Shown in pieces: positions 16,736 through 24,670 of a stretch of 64,000 nucleotides of DNA (its first letter is position 1; the number at the start of each line of letters is the position of its first letter). The notes under the pieces are model-generated. The model searched no databases. It saw only the letters and a list, made by a program, of their open reading frames with translations, and was not told where the DNA came from. The stretch comes from Paenibacillus glucanolyticus NBRC 15330. GTDB taxonomy: Bacteria; Bacillota; Bacilli; Paenibacillales; Paenibacillaceae. The translations under genes and the position numbers were made by a program. The stretch spans positions 186,001 through 250,000 of the forward strand of contig NZ_BIMC01000002.1 in the NCBI RefSeq assembly GCF_004000885.1. Direction: 5' to 3'.

Positions 16736-19390
16736 TTGACTACGATGCAGAATCAGCGGCTGGAAGGTTTAAGCGAGAAGATCTTTTTGGACCGGTATGC
16801 CTGGAAGGATGCGGACACCAACAACGCGAAGGTCGGCGATGTGGTGCTTGTTCTGACGAAGGATGATCCTAAATTTCCGACTAAGGAAGTTGGCGAAATC
16901 GTGAAGCGCGAAGGCCGCAAGGTCACGGTGAAGACACGGAAGGGCGAGCTTGTGGAATCGGATGTGGAGAAGCTGACGTTAACCATCGAGAAAACGCCGG
17001 AAGAAATGTGGGATCGACTCGCAGCTGCTATGTCATCGGTGGAAGCAACGCCGGAACTGCAGGAGGAGTGGCGCGGGAAATTCCGCGAGATTCTGGATGA
17101 TTGGAAGCTGGTGCCGGGCGGTCGGATTGCGGCTGGTGCGGGTGCAAGCGATGAATTGACGCTGTTCAACTGTTACGTGATTCCTTCGCCGAAGGACAGT
17201 CGGGGCGGGATTATGGAAACTCTGTCCGAAATGACCGAGATTATGGCGCGCGGCGGCGGTGTCGGCATCAACTTGTCCTCCCTGCGTCCTCGGCGGGCGA
17301 TTGTGAGAGGTGTGAACGGTTCCTCCAGCGGTGCGGTATCGTGGGGCGGATTGTTCAGTTATACGACAGGCCTGATCGAGCAGGGCGGAAGCCGCCGGGG
17401 CGCGCTCATGCTAATGATTAACGATTGGCACCCGGACGTGGAGGATTTCATTACGGTGAAGCAGACGATGGGACAAGTTACAAATGCAAACCTGTCAGTA
17501 TGCGTCAGCAATGATTTCATGAAAGCCGTGAAGGAGGATCTGGACTGGGAGCTCGTGTTCCCGGATACCACCGATCCCGATTATGATGAGTTGTGGGACG
17601 GTGACCTGGAGAAATGGAAGAATGCCGGACATAGCGTTATTCCATATAAAACGGTAAGGGCACGCGAGGTATGGCATACGATTATCGAATCTGCATGGAA
17701 ATCCGCGGAGCCGGGTGTTGTCTTCATGGAATACTACAACCAGATGTCCAACAGCTGGTATTTCAACCCGATTATCTGCACGAATCCTTGCGGTGAGCAG
17801 GGACTTCCTGGCTGGGGCGTATGCAACCTGTCGGCGATGAACCTGTCGAAGTTCTATGATGAAGCGAATCATGACGTCGCTTGGGAAGAGCTGGCTACCA
17901 CGACGCGTTACTCCGTGCGCTTCCTGGATAATGTCATTGACCGGACGCCGTACCATTTTGAAGAGAATGAATTGAACCAGAAAAAAGAGCGCCGCGTGGG
18001 CCTTGGAACGATGGGTCTGGCCGAGCTGATGATCAAGCTGAATATCCGTTACGGCAGCCCGGAATCACTGGAATTCCTGGATAAGCTGTACGGCTTTATC
18101 GCACGCGAGGCGTATCTGGCTTCCGCCGATATTGCCGAAGAGAAGGGTTCGTTCCAGGCATTCGATGCCGAGCTGTACCTGCAAAGCGGCTTCATGAAAA
18201 ATATGGCTGAAGTGTATCCAGAAGTGGCGGATGCGGTGCGTGAAAAGGGCGCGCGCAACGTGACCGTGATTACCCAAGCGCCGACGGGCAGCACGGGTAC
18301 GATGGTTGGAACGTCGACGGGCATCGAGCCGTACTTTGCCTTCAAATACTTCCGTCAAAGCCGTCTTGGCTTCGACGAGCAGTTCGTGCCGATTGCTCAA
18401 GATTGGCTGGACAGCCATCCGGGCGAGGAGCTGCCGGATTATTACGTCACGGCGATGACACTCTCCGCCGAGGACCATATCCGCGTGCAGGCGGCGATTC
18501 AGCGCTGGGTGGACAGCTCCATCTCGAAGACGGCCAACTGTCCGGCTGACTTCACGGTTGAAGATACGAAGCGCCTGTATGAGCTGGCATTCGATCTGGG
18601 ATGCAAAGGCGTAACGATCTACCGTGACGGCAGCCGCGATGTGCAGGTGCTGCAGACGGAGAAAAAAGAAGATAAAGCAGCCGAAGCAGTGACCGCCCCT
18701 TCGGCGGAAACGGCCTTGGAGCAAAGCGCGGCAGGGCAAGCGGCAGAGGATGCGGCGAGCGTGGAGCAAGCGGGTGCAAGCGTAGCAGTGACAGCATCCG
18801 CAAGCAAGAGCGGGCTGGATAAACAATACAAGAAGCGCCCGCAAGTCCTGCGCGGAGCTACCTATAAGATGAATACGCCGTTTGGCATGGCGTACATTAC
18901 GATCAATGATCTGGATGGCATTCCCAGCGAAATCTTCCTGAATGTCGGCAAGGCCGGCTCAGATGTATTCGCGATGGCGGAAGCCTTGGGCCGGGTCTGC
19001 TCCCTGTTCCTCCGGTACGGGGACCACGGCAATAAGGTGGAGCTGCTGATCAAGCACCTCAAGGGCATCGGCGGCACCGGCGCGATCGGCTTCGGTGCGA
19101 ACCGCGTGGAATCCATTGCCGACGCCGTAGCGAAGGCGCTGGAAACGCACGTGGCGAACAACGCGGAGGCGGATCATGACCATGATCCGGCACCGGTTGC
19201 AGCCACGATGGCGCCTGCTGATGCAGGCGAGGCTGGTGCACCGGCAGCCGCAGGGTATGGCGGCCACAGCTCGCACGCAGGCGGCGGCTCCATGTCGCTG
19301 GATCTGTGCCCATCCTGCGGCGGGGCATCCCTGATTAACATTGAGGGATGCAAGACGTGCGGTAACTGCGGGTACAGTAAGTGTTCTTGA
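16736..19390 (+). CDS. nrdJ: Adenosylcobalamin-dependent (class II) ribonucleotide reductase
   Basis: Reduces ribonucleotides to deoxyribonucleotides using coenzyme B12. 884 residues. The active-site cysteine pair member lies in FNCY (C146); the thiyl cysteine and general base lie in TNPCGEQG (C352, E354); NLSAMN and the phosphate-binding QAPTGSTGTM are also present. An Ala/Glu-rich linker (about 640-695) leads to a TSCPD domain (about 700-805), then a Gly/His-rich stretch and a C-terminal four-cysteine zinc ribbon (CPSCGG..CKTCGNCGYSKC) that re-reduces the active site. The TTG at 16736 is preferred because AGGAGGT lies 8-9 bases upstream; a TTG at 16730 is too close. Monocistronic, with NrdR boxes and a terminator. 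Confidence 0.95.
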   Translation: MTTMQNQRLEGLSEKIFLDRYAWKDADTNNAKVGDVVLVLTKDDPKFPTKEVGEIVKREGRKVTVKTRKGELVESDVEKLTLTIEKTPEEMWDRLAAAMSSVEATPELQEEWRGKFREILDDWKLVPGGRIAAGAGASDELTLFNCYVIPSPKDSRGGIMETLSEMTEIMARGGGVGINLSSLRPRRAIVRGVNGSSSGAVSWGGLFSYTTGLIEQGGSRRGALMLMINDWHPDVEDFITVKQTMGQVTNANLSVCVSNDFMKAVKEDLDWELVFPDTTDPDYDELWDGDLEKWKNAGHSVIPYKTVRAREVWHTIIESAWKSAEPGVVFMEYYNQMSNSWYFNPIICTNPCGEQGLPGWGVCNLSAMNLSKFYDEANHDVAWEELATTTRYSVRFLDNVIDRTPYHFEENELNQKKERRVGLGTMGLAELMIKLNIRYGSPESLEFLDKLYGFIAREAYLASADIAEEKGSFQAFDAELYLQSGFMKNMAEVYPEVADAVREKGARNVTVITQAPTGSTGTMVGTSTGIEPYFAFKYFRQSRLGFDEQFVPIAQDWLDSHPGEELPDYYVTAMTLSAEDHIRVQAAIQRWVDSSISKTANCPADFTVEDTKRLYELAFDLGCKGVTIYRDGSRDVQVLQTEKKEDKAAEAVTAPSAETALEQSAAGQAAEDAASVEQAGASVAVTASASKSGLDKQYKKRPQVLRGATYKMNTPFGMAYITINDLDGIPSEIFLNVGKAGSDVFAMAEALGRVCSLFLRYGDHGNKVELLIKHLKGIGGTGAIGFGANRVESIADAVAKALETHVANNAEADHDHDPAPVAATMAPADAGEAGAPAAAGYGGHSSHAGGGSMSLDLCPSCGGASLINIEGCKTCGNCGYSKCS

Positions 19391-19469
19391 GGGATTGCCA
19401 AGACTTAAAATCATTTTGAAGACTACGGTAGAATAGAATCTGCACCCGAATCGAATATTCAAAAGCTGG

Positions 19470-19514
19470 AAGCACCAGTTCCTCTGCCATGCAGATGGAA
19501 TTGGTGTTTTTTGC
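19470..19514 (+). terminator. Terminator of nrdJ
   Basis: Stem AGCACCAGTTCC-TCTGC / GCAGA-TGGAATTGGTGT with a CAT loop and a T-run. Confidence 0.88.
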
Positions 19515-19684
19515 AATAGATTAACCGTACCATTAACACCCAACATTTATTATTCGGAAAATTTAATATATATGCATAAAATCTTTATTTTGATATAATA
19601 GTTAAAATATTACTTATGATATGACCATTACATAATTTCTCTACTGACGTTCTAAATCAAGAAGGAAAGAAGGGAGGTGAATGA

Positions 19685-20038
19685 ATGAAGAAAGTAGTAT
19701 TGATCTTGTTAATAGCATGTTTCTCTTTCTCTACTAGCGCATTTGCTGCGTATACTGCAACATCGCATGATTTGACAGTTTACCAACCAGCTCAACATAA
19801 ATTAAGTGTTGGCCTATGGAGTTCTACGAATGAAACCGTTGAGCTAACGCTATATTCCAAAGGACCAGCCGGTCAACTTAGTACAGTCTTCACGACAACC
19901 GTGAATATCGGGCCAACCTCACCAAGTCCTGTCGAGTATTCAGTAGGGTATCTTAGTCCCGGAACTTATGTACTCAAAGGACAGTTCCAAGGGTCTTATG
20001 GTAGTCTGGGACCTGTTAGTTTAAACCAAGTCTATTAA
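19685..20038 (+). CDS. Small secreted protein, 117 aa
   Basis: Signal peptide at residues 1-21 (KKVVLILLIACFSFSTSAFA, cleavage after AFA). The mature part of about 95 residues is beta-rich, with repeated Thr/Ser/Tyr strands and no cysteines (VGLWSSTNETVELTLYSKG, PVEYSVGYLSPGTYVLKG), and looks like a small immunoglobulin-like sandwich. The RBS GGGAGGTG precedes overlapping ATGs at 19681 and 19685; only 19685 is in the long frame. A TATAAT-like -10 occurs near 19594. No homologous family recognised. Own terminator downstream. It marks the start of the AT-richer accessory stretch. Confidence 0.72.
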   Translation: MKKVVLILLIACFSFSTSAFAAYTATSHDLTVYQPAQHKLSVGLWSSTNETVELTLYSKGPAGQLSTVFTTTVNIGPTSPSPVEYSVGYLSPGTYVLKGQFQGSYGSLGPVSLNQVY

Positions 20039-20058
20039 TAATAAATTCATAGAGATCC

Positions 20059-20096
20059 AAACGGCCAAGCCCCATCGATTGGCCGTTTTATTTTTT
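20059..20096 (+). terminator. Intrinsic terminator
   Basis: AAACGGCCAA / TTGGCCGTTTT stem and T-rich tail after the small secreted protein gene. Confidence 0.9.
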
Positions 20097-20106
20097 AAAT
20101 TGAAAA

Positions 20107-20320
20107 AGGATCGGTTCCTAAACGGAGTTTGAGCGAGCCCAACAAAAGGTCACGCTTCGGGTGGCATTCGTCTCCCCCGGCCCACCAGAGTTTTTTTAAG
20201 GAAGTGGAATCAGCCGGACATACCTGCGTGGCTAAGTCCTGTCTGACCTGGTCGCAACGCGACCTTAAGACTCTCGGCCCCGTGAATCGGGAATATTATA
20301 AGGTCTGTAATGAATGGGGA
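20107..20320 (+). repeat. Structured repeat, copy A (possibly 5'-truncated)
   Basis: GC-richer than its surroundings. It shares with copy B the 3' block CCTTAAG..CGGCCC-CGTGAAT..GAA..TTAT and an upstream block AGC-GGACA..GCTAA-TC. A hairpin GGTCG-caacg-CGACC sits right before TTAAG; copy B has a different but equally paired stem at the same place. An outer arm matching the 3' end was not found, so its left end may be lost. A 66-codon open frame across it (20129-20329) is not considered coding. Confidence 0.55.
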
Positions 20321-20346
20321 TTGACTTAAAGGAATGAGGAGTTTCG

Positions 20347-20553
20347 ATGAAGCATGCTTTAGTTATAGGCGGTTCAGGGATGCTTGCCAACACTTCACTT
20401 TGGTTAGCGAATGAGGGCTTTACGGTGTCTGTTATTGGTAGGGATAATCATAAGTTGAGTAAATTAACCGGTATGAGTAAGAACATAATACCTATCTCGG
20501 TTGATTACTATAATGAAAGACTTTTTAGTTCCGAAATTCATAATTCAATATAA
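20347..20553 (+). pseudogene. Truncated short-chain dehydrogenase fragment (Rossmann N-terminus)
   Basis: 68 codons starting MKHALVIGGSGMLANTSLWL: beta-1, the Gly-rich GGSGML turn, then VSVIGRDNHKLSKLTG and the second strand, as in NAD(P)-binding short-chain dehydrogenases. Full members are about 170-250 residues, and everything after the third strand, including the Tyr-x3-Lys active site, is missing. The RBS (AATGAGGAG) and start are intact. It lies between repeat copies A and B, about 27 bases after A and 84 bases before B. Confidence 0.7.
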
Positions 20554-20637
20554 TTTTATTAAATCATATTGAAGATTTACAAATTGCATTGATAAAGTAC
20601 TAACATGATCGTAATCTAAAGATGACCGACGGCATCA

Positions 20638-20803
20638 CATAACATTATATTCACGCATCGGAGTTTATCCGCTCCTTGGTCCACGAGAAGCCATCAGCAG
20701 GGATGCACTTACAGCGGACACATCCGCACCGACTAATCACCTCACGGCCGGCTGTTGGCGCAGCCTTAAGTCGGTTGGCCCTCGTGAATATACGAACGTT
20801 ATG
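20638..20803 (+). repeat. Structured repeat, copy B with terminal inverted repeats
   Basis: 166-bp element. The left arm CATAACATTATATTCACG (20638-20655) is an imperfect inverted repeat of the right arm ending CGTGAATATACGAAC GTTATG (20783-20803). Nested inside are ACCGACT/AGTCGGT and GGCTG-ttggcg-CAGCC just before TTAAG, plus GGAG/CTCC and GGATG/CATCC hairpins on the left. The layout (outer arms ending in ATAAC..GTTAT, nested arms, mispaired bulges) recalls a folded recombination site or a MITE. No transposase is nearby. Confidence 0.6.
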
Positions 20804-20852
20804 CGAGATTACCGAAAACAAAATTGGAAGGAACGTTCATTCTTGCTCTTTT

Positions 20853-20912
20853 AACAACAACAAGAGAAAGTAAAAACCCACCCCAAGTCTGACGCCAAAA
20901 GTGGGTTTCCAT
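20853..20912 (+). repeat. Terminator-like hairpin, first of two related copies
   Basis: AACAACAACAAGAGAAAGTA followed by AAACCCACC..GTGGGTTTCC. A close relative is at 27657-27720. The stem AACCCAC/GTGGGTT has a central GACGCCA motif. Confidence 0.6.
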
Positions 20913-20984
20913 TTTAGAAAAAATGTACCATAGCAAATTAGAATGGAGAGCCATCGTGACCTGAAAAACTTGTTGGTGCTCCAA

Positions 20985-20993
20985 TGCTATAAT
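20985..20993 (+). promoter_or_regulatory. Extended -10 promoter of the phosphotransferase gene
   Basis: TGCTATAAT: a perfect -10 with an extended TGN, about 33 bases before the TTG start of the gene at 21026. No good -35 is visible, as expected for extended -10 promoters. Confidence 0.65.
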
Positions 20994-21025
20994 TAAAAAT
21001 TCATGGTAGTAAGGAGAGGGTCTGA

Positions 21026-22030
21026 TTGACAACAGAAATCTTTTTTTCTGCGAATATGATCGGTGTATTAACCAATGAACAATTACAGAGAATGTTAGAT
21101 CGCTTTAACTTAGGTAACCTGATATCATATCAAGAAACTTCTAAAGGTGTAGGTAAGCAGACCCTGTTTGTCAGTACTACTTCAGGAGATTATGTATTAA
21201 AAGGAAACCCGTTATATGAAGGACAATTTAAAGAAGAAAAATTCTATGTAGACAACTTGAATAAACTCACAAATTTGCCTGTTTCATATCCCTATATAGT
21301 AGATGAACAAGAAGATATATTTGGATGGACCTATGCTATAATGCCACGGCTTCCAGGAATACATTTTACCGATCAAAATCAAAAAGAAAAATTGAACAAA
21401 GAAGAGAAAAAGAGGATTGTTGAACTGCTAGTCAACTGCTTGTGTGAGATGCATCAGTGGAAGGTAGAGCAATATGGAGAATTTGATTCAAAAAATCAAC
21501 GAATCCGTCCGTTTGAAAGTACATATAAAACTTGGCTTTACAATCGAATCAGGTATTGGTTAAAAGATGCCGAGAAGTACTCTGTGATTACATCTAAAGA
21601 TATTGAATGGGTTGAAGATTTATTGTTATCTTGTGAGGAAGCGTTTGACGTTCTAAATTCACCAACCTTTGTAATGGGTGATTTCAAAGCAGATAATGTG
21701 CTGGTTCAACGCTTAACTGAAGACTGGAAATTAAGTGGTATATTTGATTTTACAACTGGTTATTTTGGTGATGGAATAGCTGACTTGCCGCGGATCGTTT
21801 CCATGTATATTGAAGATGGGGAAGAGGAACTAGCCAAGCATTTTATCACAGCATATTTTTATCGTATAGAAAGCAAGGAAACGTTTATAGAAAGATTTAA
21901 AGTGCATATGCTTCATCAAAGAGTGTTGGATTGGGGATGTGCTAAAGCAATCGATAACGTAACTTGGGATCACAATTTATCCTTTTCAGAGTGGGCACAA
22001 AGATACACGGATTTTGTAACCTCTATATGA
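21026..22030 (+). CDS. Aminoglycoside phosphotransferase (APH) family protein
   Basis: Kinase-like phosphotransferase of 334 residues. The N-lobe has a Gly-poor loop (SKGVGKQTLFVSTTSGDYVLKGNP, with Lys in VLKG); the hinge is YAIMPRLPG; the catalytic loop is FVMGDFKADNVLV (D219, N224), where the common His-Gly-Asp is Met-Gly-Asp. The metal-binding motif is IFDFTTGYFGDGIADL (D241). Families with this fold phosphorylate aminoglycosides, macrolides, homoserine or choline, so the substrate cannot be read from sequence. TTG start with AAGGAGAG 8 bases upstream. AT-rich, codon use unlike flanking core genes, located just after the structured repeats, all suggesting acquisition. Own promoter and terminator. 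Confidence 0.85.
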   Translation: MTTEIFFSANMIGVLTNEQLQRMLDRFNLGNLISYQETSKGVGKQTLFVSTTSGDYVLKGNPLYEGQFKEEKFYVDNLNKLTNLPVSYPYIVDEQEDIFGWTYAIMPRLPGIHFTDQNQKEKLNKEEKKRIVELLVNCLCEMHQWKVEQYGEFDSKNQRIRPFESTYKTWLYNRIRYWLKDAEKYSVITSKDIEWVEDLLLSCEEAFDVLNSPTFVMGDFKADNVLVQRLTEDWKLSGIFDFTTGYFGDGIADLPRIVSMYIEDGEEELAKHFITAYFYRIESKETFIERFKVHMLHQRVLDWGCAKAIDNVTWDHNLSFSEWAQRYTDFVTSI

Positions 22031-22092
22031 TACAACAATTTCTGAAAGATACAGGCTTGAAATTTGATAAATCCATGATATCATAAGTGCAA

Positions 22093-22135
22093 ATGAGCCA
22101 GATCTCCTTAAAGGAGATTCTGGCTCATGTTTTAT
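22093..22135 (+). terminator. Terminator of the phosphotransferase gene
   Basis: ATGAGCCAGATCTCC / GGAGATTCTGGCTCAT stem with a TTAAA loop and TTTTATTATT tail. Confidence 0.9.
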
Positions 22136-22155
22136 TATTAGGAGATGAGAGTTAA

Positions 22156-22299
22156 ATGAAAACTATGGTTATTGCAGTTAGCGGTTACTCGGGAGCAGGC
22201 AAAAGCACCGTAGTGTGCTTTGATGGTATAATCAGGAAAAAGGGTAGTTCAGGTAACCAAATTTGTATAAGAGGAGGTCATCAGCATGAACATCCATAG
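22156..22299 (+). pseudogene. Truncated P-loop kinase fragment (47 codons)
   Basis: Starts MKTMVIAVSGYSGAGKSTVV: first strand and a complete Walker A (GYSGAGKST) as in uridine or dephospho-CoA kinase-like proteins. Similarity to a kinase then stops abruptly and an unrelated tail of about 27 codons runs into the start of the methyltransferase gene, overlapping it by 14 bases. RBS TTAGGAGATGAGAG is present. Probably a remnant left by a deletion; the tail carries a TATAAT at 22227-22232 that may serve the next gene. Confidence 0.65.
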
Positions 22300-23032
22300 T
22301 GTTTATGAAACAAACAGCTCTTATTGGAATACCAAAGGAAATGACCACTTAAGAGCAATTGTGCTTCCTTTTTATGGAGCATTCATCACGGAAGAAAAAT
22401 GCCAACTTTTTGGCGATGTCTCAGGGAAAAAGATGTTAGAAATAGGCTGTGGAAATGGACAATCCTTGCAATATCAAGGGGAGCGTCATGCATCTGAATT
22501 ATGGGGGATCGACATATCAGAAAAACAAATTGAAAAGGCAAAACAGCACTTGACGGCGTGCGGGCTTTCAGCAAAATGGATCTGTTCTCCGATGGAAGAA
22601 GAATGTAGCATCCCTGAGGATTATTTTGACTACGTTTATTCGATTTACGCCATAGGATGGACAACCGACCTTGAAGGTACTTTTCGCCGGATCGCTTCTT
22701 ATTTAAAAAAAGACGGCATATTTATTTTCAGTTGGTCTCATCCGATACACAAATGTGTTGTTGAAGAAAACAATACATTTTCGTTTAACAAAAGTTATTT
22801 CGATGAATCTTGGTATTCGGTATCTCCTGATTTTTGTCAAGGCGTGCTAACTTTATCAGATCGCAAACTATCAACCTATATAAAAGCGTTGGCAAAATCA
22901 GGGTTTGTTATTGAACAAATGGTTGAAGAAACCGAGAATGAAATCACACAACTACACGATGAAAATAACGATTTTGTCAAAAGAGCCAAGATGTTTCCTG
23001 TAACCTTCGTTATTAAAGCGAGAAAACTTTAA
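22286..23032 (+). CDS. Class I SAM-dependent methyltransferase
   Basis: 248-residue Rossmann methyltransferase. Motif I is KKMLEIGCGNGQSLQY, motif II LWGIDISEKQIEKAK, motif III is around EEECSIPEDYFDYVYSIYAIGW with DYVYSIYAIGW as motif IV, and post-motif FIFSWSHPI. The HPIHKCVVE segment after motif V occurs in small-molecule methyltransferases of this size, but the substrate is not known. RBS AGAGGAGG 8 bases before the ATG. It follows the truncated kinase fragment and precedes a Nudix gene by 40 bases; the two could be co-transcribed. AT-rich. Confidence 0.87.
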   Translation: MNIHSVYETNSSYWNTKGNDHLRAIVLPFYGAFITEEKCQLFGDVSGKKMLEIGCGNGQSLQYQGERHASELWGIDISEKQIEKAKQHLTACGLSAKWICSPMEEECSIPEDYFDYVYSIYAIGWTTDLEGTFRRIASYLKKDGIFIFSWSHPIHKCVVEENNTFSFNKSYFDESWYSVSPDFCQGVLTLSDRKLSTYIKALAKSGFVIEQMVEETENEITQLHDENNDFVKRAKMFPVTFVIKARKL

Positions 23033-23072
23033 AACTTCGCCCGTCGTGTGAATAGGGGAAAGGAGAATACAG

Positions 23073-23498
23073 ATGAGCCCTCCGAAACATATTGTTTCTG
23101 CAGCTGCAATTGTAATAAATGATAACAATGAGATATTACTTATTAAGGGACCAAGAAGAGGTTGGGAGATGCCTGGGGGCCAAGTTGAAGAGGGAGAATC
23201 ATTGAGTAAAGCCGCAATCCGAGAAACCAAAGAAGAGTCAGGAATTGACATTGAGATCATCAGATTCTGTGGGATATTTCAGAACGTTGGAAATTCGATT
23301 TGCAATACCTTATTTCTCGCAAAACCAACAGGCGGTGAATTGACACCATCATCTGAAAGTTTTGAAACGGGATTTTTTCCGATTGATGAAGCACTAGAAA
23401 TGATTACATGGAAAGATTTCAAGAAGAGAATTGAGTATTGTCTAAGAGCAGAGGTACAGCCTTTTTGTATCGAGTTTAACGACGAGATGAATATTTGA
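23073..23498 (+). CDS. Nudix hydrolase
   Basis: 141-residue Nudix protein that should hydrolyse a nucleoside diphosphate linked to another group. The Nudix box fits GX5EX7REUXEEXGU: GGQVEEGESLSKAAIRETKE then ESGI. The start region HIVSAAAIVINDNNEILLIKG is a typical first strand. RBS AAAGGAGAA. The substrate cannot be deduced. It sits 40 bases after the methyltransferase gene. The intergenic segment CGTCGTGTGAATAGGGGAA at 23042-23060 faintly resembles the 3' end of the structured repeats but is too short to call. Confidence 0.9.
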   Translation: MSPPKHIVSAAAIVINDNNEILLIKGPRRGWEMPGGQVEEGESLSKAAIRETKEESGIDIEIIRFCGIFQNVGNSICNTLFLAKPTGGELTPSSESFETGFFPIDEALEMITWKDFKKRIEYCLRAEVQPFCIEFNDEMNI

Positions 23499-23557
23499 AA
23501 GGATCACAGGAAGTGTCACTAAATATAGAGTCCCGACTGACTTGTTACAAGCTCAGC

Positions 23558-23591
23558 AGCCCCTTGCGCAGTCTAAATCAGGGGGCTTTTC
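23558..23591 (+). terminator. Terminator after the Nudix gene
   Basis: AGCCCC / GGGGGCT stem with a 17-base loop and TTTTC. It is flanked by TGTTACAAGCT (23543) and AGCTGTGTAACA (23618), which could form a larger outer stem. Confidence 0.65.
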
Positions 23592-23640
23592 TAAACCTAT
23601 GGAAATCAACGAACAGCTGTGTAACATAAAGGAGTTAGTT

Positions 23641-23968
23641 ATGAAAATTAAAATCAGTGCCTTAAGCACATATATGATCACTCTAAATTTTATAATATTT
23701 CTTAATCTTTTGAATATGACTTACAACTTTGTTCGTAATATTACGAGCGATTTTAAACTTATACAATACGAGGGTTTTGTTATTAATGATGTTGAATTTA
23801 ATAATTTATCTTTTAGGATACATACAGATTCCGAGGTGTTCAGTCATTTTTGTCACCCAACTATTAATCCTTTTTGGAATAACATTAAATATTGCTTATT
23901 ACATAATCAAAGTAATAGTCGAAGGCAAAAAAGCAAATTCTGATAAACCATTCAGCGTAATCAAATAG
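23641..23968 (+). pseudogene. Small two-helix membrane protein, probably frameshifted
   Basis: ATG 23641 has a good RBS (AAAGGAGTTAG). Its frame gives MKIKISALSTYMITLNFIIF, a membrane helix, then a soluble part through about residue 70. A convincing second helix and basic tail (LILFGITLNIAYYIIKVIVE, then GKKANSDKPFSVIK) continues only in the frame ending at 23968, while the first frame runs out as a Ser/Arg/Gln-rich tail at 23943. A single frameshift near 23840-23860 would join the two into about a 108-residue protein. Either a broken gene or a sequence error; function unknown. Confidence 0.5.
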
Positions 23969-24012
23969 TGTATCGAAATCCAAATCACCTGAAGCGGAAA
24001 GGATGGAAGGCA

Positions 24013-24630
24013 ATGAAATTTGAGATTTTAACGGTACCCTCGTTCTGGAAAACGGACATGAAACAAAAGTATTATCAGCTATATGAGGAAAACAATAAAC
24101 TCGTTGTTCTGTTTCCCGGAAAAAACTATCCTTGTGATAAGCCATGTCTGCATTTTGCTGGAACTTCCTCAATCCAAAGTGGTTTCGATTTATTGGTACT
24201 TGAATATGGATATCAAGCAGCGAGAACGGATTTGGATATGAATGAGCTGCAAAGAGTCATAGAAGATAGCTATGAATCGGTTCAACGAATCATTAGCAAG
24301 TATAATCAAGTTGTTTTTATCAGTAAGAGCATTGGAACAATAGTTGCTGGGGAAGTGCATGAACAACTTGAAATCCCAGTAAAACATCTGTTCTTGACAC
24401 CAATTAAAGACACCATTCACTATGTTAACAAGTTTAATGGCCTTGTGGTTTATGGAACAAAGGATGAAGTGTTCAATCATGAGCTTGCCAACCAAATTAA
24501 CATAGACAAAGTCAGAGAGGTAATTGAAATTCCGAATGCAAATCATTCTTTAGAGGCCCCTAGTGTTGAGGAGAGTATTGAGATTCTAAGTAAACTTGTA
24601 AAGATATATATGAATTTTCTAAATAAGTAA
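24013..24630 (+). CDS. Alpha/beta hydrolase-like protein with a variant nucleophile elbow
   Basis: 205 residues with an alpha/beta hydrolase layout: first strand VVLFPGKNYPCDKP (oxyanion region), nucleophile elbow VVFISKSIGTIVAGE with Ser in S-K-S-I-G instead of G-x-S-x-G, Asp in YGTKDEVF, and His in NANHSLE. So a Ser-Asp-His triad is plausible. The start is ATG 24013 because GGATGGAAGG precedes it; the frame also opens at GTG 23968 without RBS. Substrate unknown. Independent unit in the accessory stretch, followed 40 bases later by the GH32 gene. Confidence 0.78.
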   Translation: MKFEILTVPSFWKTDMKQKYYQLYEENNKLVVLFPGKNYPCDKPCLHFAGTSSIQSGFDLLVLEYGYQAARTDLDMNELQRVIEDSYESVQRIISKYNQVVFISKSIGTIVAGEVHEQLEIPVKHLFLTPIKDTIHYVNKFNGLVVYGTKDEVFNHELANQINIDKVREVIEIPNANHSLEAPSVEESIEILSKLVKIYMNFLNK

Positions 24631-24670
24631 TCCCATTAGTAAGGCAATATCAATAAGGAGCTGATATAAA

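Noticed and set aside
18065..18844. 259-codon ORF antisense to nrdJ
   Set aside because: Complement of conserved ribonucleotide reductase coding sequence; Cys/Arg/His-rich and without motifs.
20129..20329. 66-codon ORF across repeat copy A
   Set aside because: It follows the structured repeat rather than codon bias, contains Cys/Trp/His-rich translation, and copy B has a different ORF at the matching place.
20676..20873. 65-codon ORF across repeat copy B
   Set aside because: Same reason; it starts in a loop and runs beyond the right inverted repeat without an RBS.
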